Shown here: piece by piece, positions 9,864 to 18,585 of the stretch
Numbering within the stretch: the stretch's first letter is position 1
Layout of the letters: each line of letters starts with the position of its first letter
NCBI RefSeq assembly: GCF_000331105.1
Contig: NC_020054.1
Location: 434,001 to 498,000, forward strand
DNA from: Fibrella aestuarina BUZ 2
GTDB lineage: Bacteria; Bacteroidota; Bacteroidia; Cytophagales; Spirosomataceae
DNA length: 64,000 nt
Direction of reading: 5' to 3'
Notes under the pieces: model-generated
What the model saw: only the letters and a program-made list of their open reading frames with translations
Database searches by the model: none
Told to the model about the DNA's origin: nothing
Made by a program: the position numbers and the translations under genes

Positions 9864-9914
9864 TTAGGGAAGGCCCTCGACACTTTATAGGTACGTCGAG
9901 TTGGTCTTCCCTAA
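9864..9914 (+). terminator. Hairpin after the phytase gene
   Basis: TTAGGGAAGGCC pairs with GGTCTTCCCTAA (11 of 12), extended inside by CTCGAC/GTCGAG. There is no long T-tract, so it may act as a weak terminator or mRNA-stabilising end. It lies between the phytase and the DUF1080-family gene. Confidence 0.6.
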
Positions 9915-9926
9915 ATCGGTTGTCAG

Positions 9927-10610
9927 ATGAACGCTGCGCATGTCCAGAAGCCCTTTTTTCGTGTCGGCTCAGGCCACTGGCTGTGGGTCGCGTTCTGCCT
10001 GGCGCTTTGGTTCAGCTCGGCCGCGGTAGGGCAACCGGGCGCCAACACCCAATCCTTATTTAACGGCAAAACGCTGGACGGCTGGAAAACCGTCGACCCA
10101 ACGCACGCCCGGCTCTGGACGGTGAAAGACAGCGTGCTCATCGGCGGCGACGGGCGCACAAAAATCGCCGACAACACGTACCTGCAAACGACCCGAGCCT
10201 TCGGCAACTTCGAGTTTCGCTGCCTCTTCCGGCTCTCGGGCGACCCCAAAACCGGCCTGATCAACAGCGGCATTCAGTACCGATCGGTACTGGAAGGCGA
10301 CAAGATCGTTGGTTATCAGGCCGACATGGGCGCCGGTTTCTGGGGCGATATCTACGACGAACACCGCCGGGGCAAACTCGTGGGCGGCGATCTGAGCGTG
10401 CTGAAACGACTCCTGAACGAAACCGGCTGGAACAGCTACCTCATCCGCTGCCGGGGCAATCACCACGAACTGTACATCAACGGGGTGAAAACCGCCGACT
10501 ACATCGAACAGGACCGCACCATCCCGGCAAAGGGTGTCATTGCGGTGCAGGTGCATAGTGGCGGGGCGGCAAAGGTCGAATTCAGAGACCTTACCCTGAC
10601 CGAACTCTGA
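9927..10610 (+). CDS. 3-keto-disaccharide hydrolase domain protein (DUF1080 family)
   Basis: 227 residues with an N-terminal signal peptide (hydrophobic stretch at about 17-35). The single domain is a concanavalin-like beta-sandwich typical of DUF1080: LFNGKTLDGWKTVD, NFEFRCLFRLSGDPKTGLINSGIQYR, GYQADMGAGFWGDIYDEHR, WNSYLIRCRGNHHELYINGV and GVIAVQVHSGGAAKVEFRDL. Characterised relatives hydrolyse 3-keto-disaccharides formed by periplasmic oxidoreductases. It is followed 42 bases later by a large cupredoxin/PVC-type propeller protein in the same direction, a pairing often seen in Bacteroidota and Planctomycetes. I infer a shared role in oxidative sugar degradation in the periplasm, with the exact substrate unknown. 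Confidence 0.87.
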   Translation: MNAAHVQKPFFRVGSGHWLWVAFCLALWFSSAAVGQPGANTQSLFNGKTLDGWKTVDPTHARLWTVKDSVLIGGDGRTKIADNTYLQTTRAFGNFEFRCLFRLSGDPKTGLINSGIQYRSVLEGDKIVGYQADMGAGFWGDIYDEHRRGKLVGGDLSVLKRLLNETGWNSYLIRCRGNHHELYINGVKTADYIEQDRTIPAKGVIAVQVHSGGAAKVEFRDLTLTEL

Positions 10611-10652
10611 CCACTCACCGACGTACCTAATTCCTAACTCCAACACATCCGT

Positions 10653-13499
10653 ATGACCAGGTTCCAACTGCTGCTGTCATCGCTGGGGGTACTCTTCCTG
10701 CTACCCGCCGCCACTAGCCAGGCCCAGACGTCCGAAAAGATCGATCGGGACTACGCGCTGGAAGCGACCATGCTGGGCTACTTCGCCAAAGACGGAGCCC
10801 GCAACCCAACCCTGAAGGCCAACAAAGGCGATCGGGTGCGGATCACGATCACCAACGGCGAGCTGATGACGCACGATATCTCGCTCGAAAAGCTGGGAAT
10901 CAAAAGCAAAACCATTCAGGAGAAGGGCACCACCACCAGCCTCGTCTTCACCGCCGACAAGAGCGACACCTACTATTGCTCGGTGCCGGGCCACCGGGCG
11001 GCGGGTATGGTTGGCAGCTTCGAGGTAGTCGAGGGTGCTATCAACCAGACAACCACAGCCGGTCAGTTGCCCCAAAAGAACGGCAAGCCCCTGAACCTGA
11101 ATCTGGAAACAGGTACGTTGGCCGACTGGACCGCCACCGGCGACGCCTTTGCCAACCCCATCGTAAGCCAGGACGACCCCTCGCCGGTACACGAGAAAGA
11201 GATGCACATTGGTTTTGCGGGCAAGCATTTTCTGAGCAGTGGCGGCACCACCAACGCCAAACTGACGGGTACGTTGACCTCGGTGCCGTTTCCCGTCACA
11301 CAGCCATTCGCGGCGTTCATGGTGTCGGGCGGGGCGTTGCAGGATACGCGCGTCGAACTGGTGCAGGCGAGTACCAACAAGGTTATTTTCCACAGCACGG
11401 GGCAGGGCCGCGCCACGCTGCAACCCGTAGTTGTCGATCTACAACCCTATCAGGGTCAAGAGGTATTTATTCGCATCATCGACAACGAGACGGGCATTTC
11501 GCAGATTCCGTACATCCCCAACGACAAGTGGGCGCACATCAACTTCGATGATTTTCAGTTCTACGCCACCCGGCCCAGCTTCCCCAACGAGCTGAAGCAG
11601 AAGGATATTATCATTCTGCCACCCCTCGATCCGGTGCTGAACGCGGGACTGTCGGGGCCCAAAGCGGCGCAGGCCATGACGCCGCCGCCCGGCTTCAAGA
11701 TCACGCTTGGTGCCGCCGAACCTGATCTGGTCAAACCCATCTGCTTCACCATCGACACCCGCGGCCGGCTTTGGGTGGTCGAATCGCATACGTACCCGGT
11801 CCCCGCCCCCGAAGGACAGGGTCGCGACAAAATCCTGATTTTTGAAGACACCAACGGCGACGGCACCCTCGACAGCAAAAAGGTCTTCATCGAGGGGTTA
11901 AACCTCGTCAGCGGCATGGAGATCGGCATGGGCGGCGTATGGCTCGGGGCCGCCCCGTACCTGCGGTTTATTCCGACGGATTTCAACGCTGATAAACCGA
12001 CCGGCCCGCCCCAGAAAGTGCTCGACGGCTGGGGCTTGGAAGACACCCACGAAACGCTGAACAGCCTGCGCTGGGGTCCCGATGGCTGGCTCTACGGCAC
12101 GCACGGCGTCTTTACGCACTCGAACGTGGGCAAACCCGGCGCGCCCGATTCGGAACGGACGAAGCTCAACGCGGGCGTGTGGCGCTACCACCCGACTACG
12201 CAGAAATTTGAGCTGTTCGCCGAAGGAACGAGCAATCCCTGGGGCCTCGATTTCAACGATTTTGGCCATGCGTTCATCACAGCCTGCGTGATTCCGCACA
12301 TGTACAACATGATTCAGGGCGGGCGCTACCAGCGGCAGGCGGGCAAACATTTTAACCCCTACACGTACGACGACATCAAAACCCACGCTGACCACGTACA
12401 CTGGGTGGGCGAACGCGGTCCCCACGCGGGTAACTTCCGGTCGGCGTCGGCGGGAGGCGGGCACGCGCATGCCGGGGCGATGATCTACCTCGGTAACAGC
12501 TGGCCGCAGGAATACCGCAACGACATTTTCATGAACAACATCAACGGGGCCAAGCTCAACCGCGACCATCCGGCACCGCAGGGCTCCGGGTACGTGGTCA
12601 CGCACCAGCCCGATTTCATGGCGATGAACGACGCGTGGTCGCAGTGGCTCAACATGAAATACGATCCCAGCGGCTCGGTCTGGGCGATCGACTGGTACGA
12701 CAAAAATCAGTGCCACAGCCCCAACCCCGACGTGCACGACAAAACGATGGGCCGGATTTTCCGGATCAGCCACGACAATGACAAATGGGTACAGGTCGAC
12801 CTGCGGAAGGCGTCGGATCTGGAACTGGTGCAGTATCAGCTTCATCCTAACGACTGGTACGTGCGGCAGGCGCGGCTATTGTTGCAGGAACGGGGCGGCA
12901 GCAAAAAGATACACAAGGCGCTGAAGGTCATTCTGAACACCAACCCCGACGCCACCCGCAAACTCCGGGCCCTCTGGGCGCTACACGCCACCAACGGCCT
13001 CACCGACGACGAACTGGCCGCCCTGCTCGCCAACGAGAGTGAGCACGTCAGAAGCTGGGCCATCCAACTGCTGGCCGAAGACAAAATCATTTCGCCCGAA
13101 ACGATGAAAAAACTGGCGACGATGGCCCAGAAGGATCCGTCGCCGGTGGTGCGGCTGTACCTGACATCGGCCATGCTCCGGCTCGATCCGGCCCAGCGCT
13201 GGGATGTGCTCGACGCCCTGGTGCAACATACCGAAGACAAAGACGACCATAATCTGCCGCTGATGATCTGGTACGCGTCGGAACCGCTGGCCGCCATCGA
13301 TGCCAAACGGGCGCTGGAACTGGCGCAGAAATCGAAGATGCCGAAGCAGTTGCCCTACACCATTCAGCGCGTGGCGGCCCTCGGGACCGATGAATCGAAA
13401 AAATTGCTCAAAGACCTCAACGACCGCGTTGGCAAACTAGAACATTCGCCCCAAAACCACGACGTACAACGGCTGCTGAGTCAGGTGCTAGGGCAGTGA
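10653..13499 (+). CDS. Cupredoxin-PVC-type dehydrogenase-like propeller fusion with HEAT-like C-terminus
   Basis: 948 residues with a signal peptide (cleavage near SQAQ, residue 25). Residues about 30-126 form a plastocyanin-like domain with all four type 1 copper ligands in the canonical spacing: H74, C109, H114 and M119 (CSVPGHRAAGM). A beta-sandwich linker follows (about 140-320), then a propeller of the PVC-type membrane-bound dehydrogenase group (PPGFKITLGAAEPDLVKPIC, RLWVVESHTYPVPAPEGQGRDKI, WGPDGWLYGTHGVFTHSNVG, GTSNPWGLDFND). The C-terminal 230 residues are helical HEAT-like repeats (LANESEHVRSWAIQLLAED). The CxxCH haem motif that often ends such proteins is absent, so electrons may pass through the fused copper site instead (inference). 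Periplasmic; paired with the DUF1080-type hydrolase upstream. Confidence 0.82.
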   Translation: MTRFQLLLSSLGVLFLLPAATSQAQTSEKIDRDYALEATMLGYFAKDGARNPTLKANKGDRVRITITNGELMTHDISLEKLGIKSKTIQEKGTTTSLVFTADKSDTYYCSVPGHRAAGMVGSFEVVEGAINQTTTAGQLPQKNGKPLNLNLETGTLADWTATGDAFANPIVSQDDPSPVHEKEMHIGFAGKHFLSSGGTTNAKLTGTLTSVPFPVTQPFAAFMVSGGALQDTRVELVQASTNKVIFHSTGQGRATLQPVVVDLQPYQGQEVFIRIIDNETGISQIPYIPNDKWAHINFDDFQFYATRPSFPNELKQKDIIILPPLDPVLNAGLSGPKAAQAMTPPPGFKITLGAAEPDLVKPICFTIDTRGRLWVVESHTYPVPAPEGQGRDKILIFEDTNGDGTLDSKKVFIEGLNLVSGMEIGMGGVWLGAAPYLRFIPTDFNADKPTGPPQKVLDGWGLEDTHETLNSLRWGPDGWLYGTHGVFTHSNVGKPGAPDSERTKLNAGVWRYHPTTQKFELFAEGTSNPWGLDFNDFGHAFITACVIPHMYNMIQGGRYQRQAGKHFNPYTYDDIKTHADHVHWVGERGPHAGNFRSASAGGGHAHAGAMIYLGNSWPQEYRNDIFMNNINGAKLNRDHPAPQGSGYVVTHQPDFMAMNDAWSQWLNMKYDPSGSVWAIDWYDKNQCHSPNPDVHDKTMGRIFRISHDNDKWVQVDLRKASDLELVQYQLHPNDWYVRQARLLLQERGGSKKIHKALKVILNTNPDATRKLRALWALHATNGLTDDELAALLANESEHVRSWAIQLLAEDKIISPETMKKLATMAQKDPSPVVRLYLTSAMLRLDPAQRWDVLDALVQHTEDKDDHNLPLMIWYASEPLAAIDAKRALELAQKSKMPKQLPYTIQRVAALGTDESKKLLKDLNDRVGKLEHSPQNHDVQRLLSQVLGQ

Positions 13500-13561
13500 T
13501 CTGTTCTTGACCGCTGGAAGGCGATGACTGCGTATCCACAGTGAAGCTTCCTTCGAGGCTC

Positions 13562-13669
13562 CTCTTGTCATCCCGACGACAGGAGGGATCTTACCGTTTC
13601 CTAACCCACAAACAAGCTGTCTCCAAGATGCTTCCTACCGCACCGGCGGACCGGTCGGGATGACAAAAG
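13562..13669. repeat. REP-like dispersed hairpin repeat, copy A (degenerate)
   Basis: Outer arms CTTGTCATCCCGAC and GTCGGGATGACAAAAG pair; the left arm continues with GACAGGAGGGATCTT, which the right side only partly mirrors. The same unit recurs at 19806-19901 and 28383-28490. It lies between the propeller gene and the FG-GAP gene, both on the plus strand. Confidence 0.75.
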
Positions 13670-13690
13670 GCACTTAAACAGACCGAAGAC

Positions 13691-14953
13691 ATGAGGATAC
13701 ATCCCTGTTTTTTACATCACGCATTGAGTGGCGCGCTGCTCGCCGGTTGCCTGACGCAGGCCATCGGCCAGTCGAACCCGACGGTGAAGCTGAAAGAGCA
13801 AATGGCTAATGGTGCCGCTACGGCCCGTGCCACCAGCCAGACGGCGGTCGCTTCCGGCGACTTCAAAAAGACGACCCTCAGCCGTGAGTTTATGTCGGAA
13901 GGCGTAGCCGTGGCCGACCTGAACAAGGATGGCAAACTCGACATCATCGCTGGTACGTATTGGTTTGAAGCCCCCAACTGGACCCGCCGCGAACTGATCC
14001 CGTCACGTACCTACGACCCGCGCCAGGGTTACAGCGACTCGTTTCTGAACCTGGGTATGGACGTGAATCTGGACGGCTGGGACGACGTCGTCATCATCGA
14101 TTTTCCCGGCCGACCGGCGTTCTGGCTCGAAAACAACAAGAACAAACCGGGCGCCTGGACGAAGCGAATGCTGGTCGATTCGATGGGCATCGCCAACGAG
14201 TCGCCGGGCTTTATCGACATCGACGGCGACGGGCGGCTGGATATTCTGTGCGGTGACCGGGCTAAGAAGCAGATTGTCTGGCTTAAAGCCCCCACTAAAC
14301 CCGGCGAAACCGAGTGGCAACGCTTTGCGCTGAGCCGGGAGAACGTACCTGGCACCGAAATTTTCTCGCACGGCATCGGCTACGGCGATATCAACAAAGA
14401 CGGCCTCAGCGACGTGGTGGTTCGGGAAGGCTGGTTTGAAGGCACGACCGACAAAAAAGGGGGAAATTGGGTGTTTCATCCGGCCAACGTGGGCGAACCC
14501 TGCTCGCACATGCAGATTCTGGACGTCAATGGCGACGGTAAAAACGACGTGGTGAGCGCCTCTGCCCACGCGCTGGGCGTCTGGTGGCATGAGCAAATCA
14601 CCGACGAGGCGGGCAAGCTCAATTTCAGAACACACCTGATGAGCAACACCACCTCCCAAACCCACTCGTCGATCATGGCCGACCTGAACGGCGACGGCCG
14701 CAAGGACTACGTCACGGGTAAGCGCTTTCTGGCCCATAACGGCCGCGACCCCGGCGATGCCGATGCCCCGATTTTGCTTTGGTTTGAGTTTACGCCCGGC
14801 AAGGCCCCCTATTACAAAGAGCACGTGATTGATACCGATTCTGGCGCGGGGCTCAACATTGTGGCGCAGGATATGAACGGCGATGGCAAAACTGACCTCG
14901 TCGTAGCCAATAAAAACGGCGTGTTTCTGTTTGAGAACAAACTCAAGAAGTAG
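13691..14953 (+). CDS. FG-GAP/VCBS repeat lipoprotein
   Basis: 420 residues. A classical lipobox LLAGC places the lipidated cysteine at C20. The body is a beta-propeller of FG-GAP/VCBS type: seven calcium-loop motifs of the form DxNxDGxxD can be read (ADLNKDGKLD, MDVNLDGWDD, IDIDGDGRLD, GDINKDGLSD, LDVNGDGKND, ADLNGDGRKD, QDMNGDGKTD). Such proteins bind calcium and often act in surface binding or in polysaccharide clusters; no catalytic motif is visible. It follows the copper/propeller gene, from which a REP-like hairpin separates it, so co-transcription is uncertain. It converges with the small membrane protein gene with only two bases between the stops. Confidence 0.85.
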   Translation: MRIHPCFLHHALSGALLAGCLTQAIGQSNPTVKLKEQMANGAATARATSQTAVASGDFKKTTLSREFMSEGVAVADLNKDGKLDIIAGTYWFEAPNWTRRELIPSRTYDPRQGYSDSFLNLGMDVNLDGWDDVVIIDFPGRPAFWLENNKNKPGAWTKRMLVDSMGIANESPGFIDIDGDGRLDILCGDRAKKQIVWLKAPTKPGETEWQRFALSRENVPGTEIFSHGIGYGDINKDGLSDVVVREGWFEGTTDKKGGNWVFHPANVGEPCSHMQILDVNGDGKNDVVSASAHALGVWWHEQITDEAGKLNFRTHLMSNTTSQTHSSIMADLNGDGRKDYVTGKRFLAHNGRDPGDADAPILLWFEFTPGKAPYYKEHVIDTDSGAGLNIVAQDMNGDGKTDLVVANKNGVFLFENKLKK

Positions 14954-14955
14954 GC

Positions 14956-15216
14956 TCAGCTGCGCAGAAAAACGAGCACCATAAAGCCCACAATGATGGC
15001 CTCCACAATCCAGATGCGGAGCACGTTCCCGTTTGATGCCCGCCGAACGATGTAGTGAAGCCCAATGGCCCCCAACAGGACGGGAATCCCGAAGATGAAC
15101 TGAAGCACGTTGTTTTCCTGGCTGGGCTTCACAAAGCCATAAGCGATCATGATCAGCCCCATAAGAGCCACAAGCAGGAGCGGCGTGATAAAGCCGGCGA
15201 TCTTCTCAAGGTTCAT
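14956..15216 (-). CDS. Small three-helix membrane protein (paralogue of 58514-58786)
   Basis: 86 residues, start MNLEKIAGFITPLLLVALMG. Three hydrophobic helices are seen at about 8-27, 38-58 and 67-84, separated by short charged loops (KPSQENN, RRASNGN). I do not recognise a named family. The protein lines up along its whole length with the 90-residue protein at 58514: shared features are EKxAxxITPL at the start, GxPxLxxxxxxxxxRR in the middle and IWIxExIxVG near the end. The two are therefore paralogues. It converges with the FG-GAP gene and has no obvious operon partner. Function unknown. Confidence 0.75.
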   Translation of the reverse strand: MNLEKIAGFITPLLLVALMGLIMIAYGFVKPSQENNVLQFIFGIPVLLGAIGLHYIVRRASNGNVLRIWIVEAIIVGFMVLVFLRS

Positions 15217-15464
15217 AACGCGTTGCTGGTTGGACTGGGCCGTTGGCTAACGAACCCAGATGTGCGCAAACAGGGTAAACCTGAACGATACGTTTCCCTT
15301 ATAACTAGATAATCCGTTTTTACTCATTTAGTTTGAACGACCACCACTACCAGTCGCCTAACCCGATCAGGTTACCCAACTAACTAGGCCGTAAACAGGC
15401 ACACTTCGCCGAAAAAGCCCGTGTATGGGGTTATTTCCATAAATTCGGGCGGAGCAACGGCTGT

Positions 15465-16148
15465 ATGATGAAAATTCTGTTGGTTGAAGACGAGGTCAAA
15501 ACGGTGCAGAGCATCAGGCAGGGGCTGGAAGAACACCAATGGGAGGTTGACGTGGCCTACGACGGCGCGATGGGTTACCAGTTGGCGACCCGGTCGGCCT
15601 ACGCGCTCATTATCTCCGACGTTATCCTGCCCGGCCTGAACGGTCTGGAGCTGTGCCGCAAGCTGCGGGCGGCCAACGTGACTACCCCTATTTTGATGCT
15701 GACGGCGCTAGGCACCACCGACGACAAGATCACGGGCCTCGACGCGGGAGCCGACGATTACCTCGTCAAACCCTTTGAATTCCGCGAACTGATGGCGCGG
15801 GTACGGGCGCTCACCCGGCGCAGCACCGGCAACGTACCCAGCACCAACCTGCTGAAGATTGCCGATCTGGAACTGAACCCCGATACCAAGCAGGTCACAC
15901 GAGCGGGCAAAGATATTACCCTGACAGCCAAGGAGTTCCAGCTACTCGAATACTTCCTGCGGCATCAGGGTCGGGTTATTTCCAAAGTCGAACTGGCCGA
16001 AAAATTTTGGGATGTAACCTTCGACACCGGCACCAACATCATCGAGGTTTACATCAACTTCCTGCGCAAAAAGATCGACAAGGAGTTTGAGCCCAAGATT
16101 CTGCACACGCAGATCGGCATGGGGTACGTCGTAAAGCTGCCGTCGTAA
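15465..16148 (+). CDS. OmpR-family response regulator
   Basis: 227 residues. Receiver domain at residues 1-115 with the acidic pair in LVEDE, the phosphoacceptor aspartate in IISDVILPG, the switch threonine in LMLTA and the lysine in YLVKPF. The C-terminal winged-helix DNA-binding domain (about 130-225) shows LTAKEFQLLEYFLRHQGRVISKVEL and the terminal wing GMGYVVKLPS. Either of two adjacent ATGs could start it; the first (15465) is ten bases from a GGAG ribosome-binding sequence. Its stop overlaps the kinase start by one base (TAATG). Four TTAAG direct repeats at 17525-17562, just after the kinase gene, are a likely binding site for this regulator. It most resembles the CusR/CopR-like group, but the signal is unknown. 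Confidence 0.95.
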   Translation: MMKILLVEDEVKTVQSIRQGLEEHQWEVDVAYDGAMGYQLATRSAYALIISDVILPGLNGLELCRKLRAANVTTPILMLTALGTTDDKITGLDAGADDYLVKPFEFRELMARVRALTRRSTGNVPSTNLLKIADLELNPDTKQVTRAGKDITLTAKEFQLLEYFLRHQGRVISKVELAEKFWDVTFDTGTNIIEVYINFLRKKIDKEFEPKILHTQIGMGYVVKLPS

Positions 16149-17533
16149 TGATCAACATACGCACCCGGCTCACCTACCAATTCGTCGTTCTGGTCACGCT
16201 GATCCTGCTGCTGTTCTCGCTCGGCGTTTATTTTTTCAGCAAACTGTACCTCGAAAAACGGTTCTACAAGCGCCTTCAGGACCGCGCCATCACCACCACC
16301 ACGCTCCTCTTCGACCTGCAACAGACCGACAGCACGGTGCTGCGCCTGATTGACGCGGCGGGGAAAGAAGCGCTGCTCAACGAAAATATTTCGGTGTACA
16401 ACACCGCCACCCGGGAGGTACTGTTCTCGACGAATCCGGCCAACACGCAGTTTCATGAGCAGTTCATCCCCCAACTCGACTCGGCGGCGCAAACGCTGTA
16501 CCTGCGGCGGAATGAATACCAGATCGTCGCCATTCACCTGAACCGGACCGGCGGCGGTAACTGGGTCATTGTCAGCGGCATCGATCAGGTGGGCAAAGAC
16601 GCGCTGGCCGATCTGAAAAAGATCCTGCTGATCATGATTCTGGCCGCCGTACTGCTGCTGGGCGTGTCGGGCTGGCTCTTTGCCGACCGGGCGCTGGCTC
16701 CCATGTCGCGCATCGTCCAGCAGGTAACTACTATTTTCCCGGCCAATGTGCAGCGGCGGGTCGAACACCCCAACCGCTCCGACGAAATTGGGGTGCTGGT
16801 CGCCACGTTCAACCAGTTGCTCGACCGCATCGAACAGGCGCTGTACACCCAGAAGATGTTTATCGCCAACGTGTCGCACGAGCTGAAAAACCCGCTTACC
16901 AAGATCAACTCCCAAATCGACGTGGCGCTGATCCAGAAACGCGACGCCGATGCCTACGAACGAACCCTGCAATCGCTTCAGGAAGACACCCGCACCCTGA
17001 CTCAACTGACCAATACACTGCTCGAACTGGCCAACACCTCGATTCAGGCCAGTACCATGCCGTTTGAGCCGGTTCGACTGGATGAGCTGCTCTGGGAGTG
17101 TAAAACGCAGTTGCAGGCCTGGCACGACGACTATCAGGTGCGGCTTACCTTCCCCGATTTCCCCGACGACGAAGACGCCTTGATCGTGCAGGGAAACCGG
17201 GCGGCGCTGCGCGTCCTGCTGATGAACCTGATGGACAACGCCTGCAAATTTTCGCCCACCCATACGGCGCAGGTCGAGTTTCTGGCAAAAGACGAGCATA
17301 TCAACCTGACGGTGTTCAACGAGGGGCCTCAGATACCACCCGCCGATCTGCCGCACATTTTTCAGCCGTTTTTCCGCAGCAACGCCACCGCCCAATCGAG
17401 CAAGGGCCATGGCGTAGGGCTGGCCGTCGTCGCGCAGATCACCCAGCTTCACCGGGGCGACATCACGGTCCAATCGACCCCCAAAGGCACCACGTTTTCG
17501 CTTATTTTGCCCAGTTTGGGGCACTTAAGCTAA
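16148..17533 (+). CDS. Sensor histidine kinase (HAMP, HisKA, HATPase)
   Basis: 461 residues, inner membrane. TM1 at about 9-31, a periplasmic sensor region of about 120 residues, TM2 at about 158-178, and a HAMP segment (ADRALAPMSRIVQQV, RSDEIGVLVATFNQLLDRIE). The dimerisation/phosphoacceptor helix is NVSHELKNPLTKI with H244. ATP-binding boxes follow: NLMDNACKF (N box), HIFQPFFRS (F box) and GHGVGLAVVAQI (G box). It phosphorylates the regulator encoded directly upstream, with which it overlaps by one base, so translation is coupled. The last codons overlap the first of the four TTAAG repeats. Ligand unknown; general layout matches metal- and envelope-stress kinases of Bacteroidota. Confidence 0.94.
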   Translation: MINIRTRLTYQFVVLVTLILLLFSLGVYFFSKLYLEKRFYKRLQDRAITTTTLLFDLQQTDSTVLRLIDAAGKEALLNENISVYNTATREVLFSTNPANTQFHEQFIPQLDSAAQTLYLRRNEYQIVAIHLNRTGGGNWVIVSGIDQVGKDALADLKKILLIMILAAVLLLGVSGWLFADRALAPMSRIVQQVTTIFPANVQRRVEHPNRSDEIGVLVATFNQLLDRIEQALYTQKMFIANVSHELKNPLTKINSQIDVALIQKRDADAYERTLQSLQEDTRTLTQLTNTLLELANTSIQASTMPFEPVRLDELLWECKTQLQAWHDDYQVRLTFPDFPDDEDALIVQGNRAALRVLLMNLMDNACKFSPTHTAQVEFLAKDEHINLTVFNEGPQIPPADLPHIFQPFFRSNATAQSSKGHGVGLAVVAQITQLHRGDITVQSTPKGTTFSLILPSLGHLS

Positions 17534-17562
17534 AATTAAGGTGCGCTTAAGTCGAGGTTAAG
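17525..17562 (+). promoter_or_regulatory. Four TTAAG direct repeats at exact 11-bp steps (probable response-regulator operator)
   Basis: TTAAG occurs at 17525, 17536, 17547 and 17558. The constant 11-base period on one DNA face is the signature of tandem OmpR-type dimer sites; the same TTAAG-N6-TTAAG spacing is known for CiaR of Streptococcus pneumoniae. The array lies 40-78 bases upstream of the ATG at 17603, where an activator would bind, and begins inside the kinase stop region. Confidence 0.75.
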
Positions 17563-17602
17563 TACGGGGTTGTTGCTTTACGGGTAGTAACGCAACAACG
17601 GT

Positions 17603-18553
17603 ATGGAAACAGACGAAACAACGGGTAAACAAGGCGTCGTGAAAATGACCATCGGCGCGCTGGTAGGCGTGGTAGCCTTGCTGGCCTACCTGTTTATGGG
17701 CTCCCGCAACGAGACGCTGGAAGTGCAGAAGCTGCTCACAACCAAAGTGGAGCAGTTTGCCACCACCCAACTGAAGTTGGATTCGATTTCAACCGTACTG
17801 GATACCAAAATCGTCGAGGTTCGGCAGTTGGGCGGCAGCGTCGTCGAACTGGAGCGCATCAAACGGCAACTGGAAAACGACAAGAAAAAGCTCAAGTCGG
17901 ACCTGTCGTTTTCGATGCAGCAATACGACCTGAAAATCCGGGATTATCAGGCGTTTCTGGCCAACAACGAGGTTGATATTCGGAAACTGAAAACCGAGAA
18001 TGGCTCGCTGCGCAACCGGGCGCAGGTACTGGAACAGGAACGGCAGACGATCCTGACCGAAAACGCGGGGCTGAAAACGGAAAAAGCCATTCTGGCCCAG
18101 ACGGTGGTCGACTATTCGGAGCAGAACGAAGACCTGCGTAACAAGGTCAGTCTGGCGTCGGCGCTGAAGGCCCTGAACATCGAAATTAACGCGCTGGCGG
18201 CCAACGGCCGGGAGCGGCAGGGCGGTACCTACAAGGCGTCGCGCATCGATCGGCTTCACATCACGTTTATGCTGCCCTCCAACCCGGTAGCGCAGCGCAA
18301 CAACAAAGACATTTACCTGCGCATCCTGGACGCCAACGGCGCTGTGGTGAGCGAAAGTGGCTTCGGCGGGACCACCTGGCTTGACGGCCGCGAGATCGGC
18401 TACAGCTTCCGGCAGACGGTTCCGTACGAGAATAACGACCAGCAGGTGAACATGTATTTCCGCCGCGATGCCCCCTACGCGCCGGGTACGTATGCCGTCG
18501 AACTGTACGCCGAGGGATTCAAAATCGGCGATAGTCGGTTTATAGTAAAATAA
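17603..18553 (+). CDS. Membrane-anchored coiled-coil protein, candidate target of the adjacent two-component system
   Basis: 316 residues. A short cytoplasmic start is followed by one membrane helix at about 15-34 (IGALVGVVALLAYLFMG), then a long charged coiled coil to about 190 (heptads rich in K, E and L, for example LERIKRQLENDKKKLKSDL). The C-terminal 120 residues look like a beta-rich domain (LHITFMLPSNPVAQRNNKDIYL, TYAVELYAEGFKIGDSRFIV). I do not recognise a named family; I infer an envelope protein with the coiled coil in the periplasm. It sits 69 bases after the kinase gene, directly downstream of the four TTAAG repeats, so it is probably the regulated output of that system. Function unknown. 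Confidence 0.78.
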   Translation: METDETTGKQGVVKMTIGALVGVVALLAYLFMGSRNETLEVQKLLTTKVEQFATTQLKLDSISTVLDTKIVEVRQLGGSVVELERIKRQLENDKKKLKSDLSFSMQQYDLKIRDYQAFLANNEVDIRKLKTENGSLRNRAQVLEQERQTILTENAGLKTEKAILAQTVVDYSEQNEDLRNKVSLASALKALNIEINALAANGRERQGGTYKASRIDRLHITFMLPSNPVAQRNNKDIYLRILDANGAVVSESGFGGTTWLDGREIGYSFRQTVPYENNDQQVNMYFRRDAPYAPGTYAVELYAEGFKIGDSRFIVK

Positions 18554-18585
18554 GGCTTTTCCAACCGGCCCTGGGCCACCACATC

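Noticed and set aside
11898..12845. 315-residue open frame antisense to the copper/propeller gene
   Set aside because: Composition (H, V, R, G rich) is that of a shadow frame of a GC-rich gene; no family motif and the plus-strand gene is certain.
16049..17524. 491-residue open frame antisense to the histidine kinase
   Set aside because: Mirrors the codon pattern of the kinase, has no recognisable domain, and runs through the start of the kinase and the end of the regulator.
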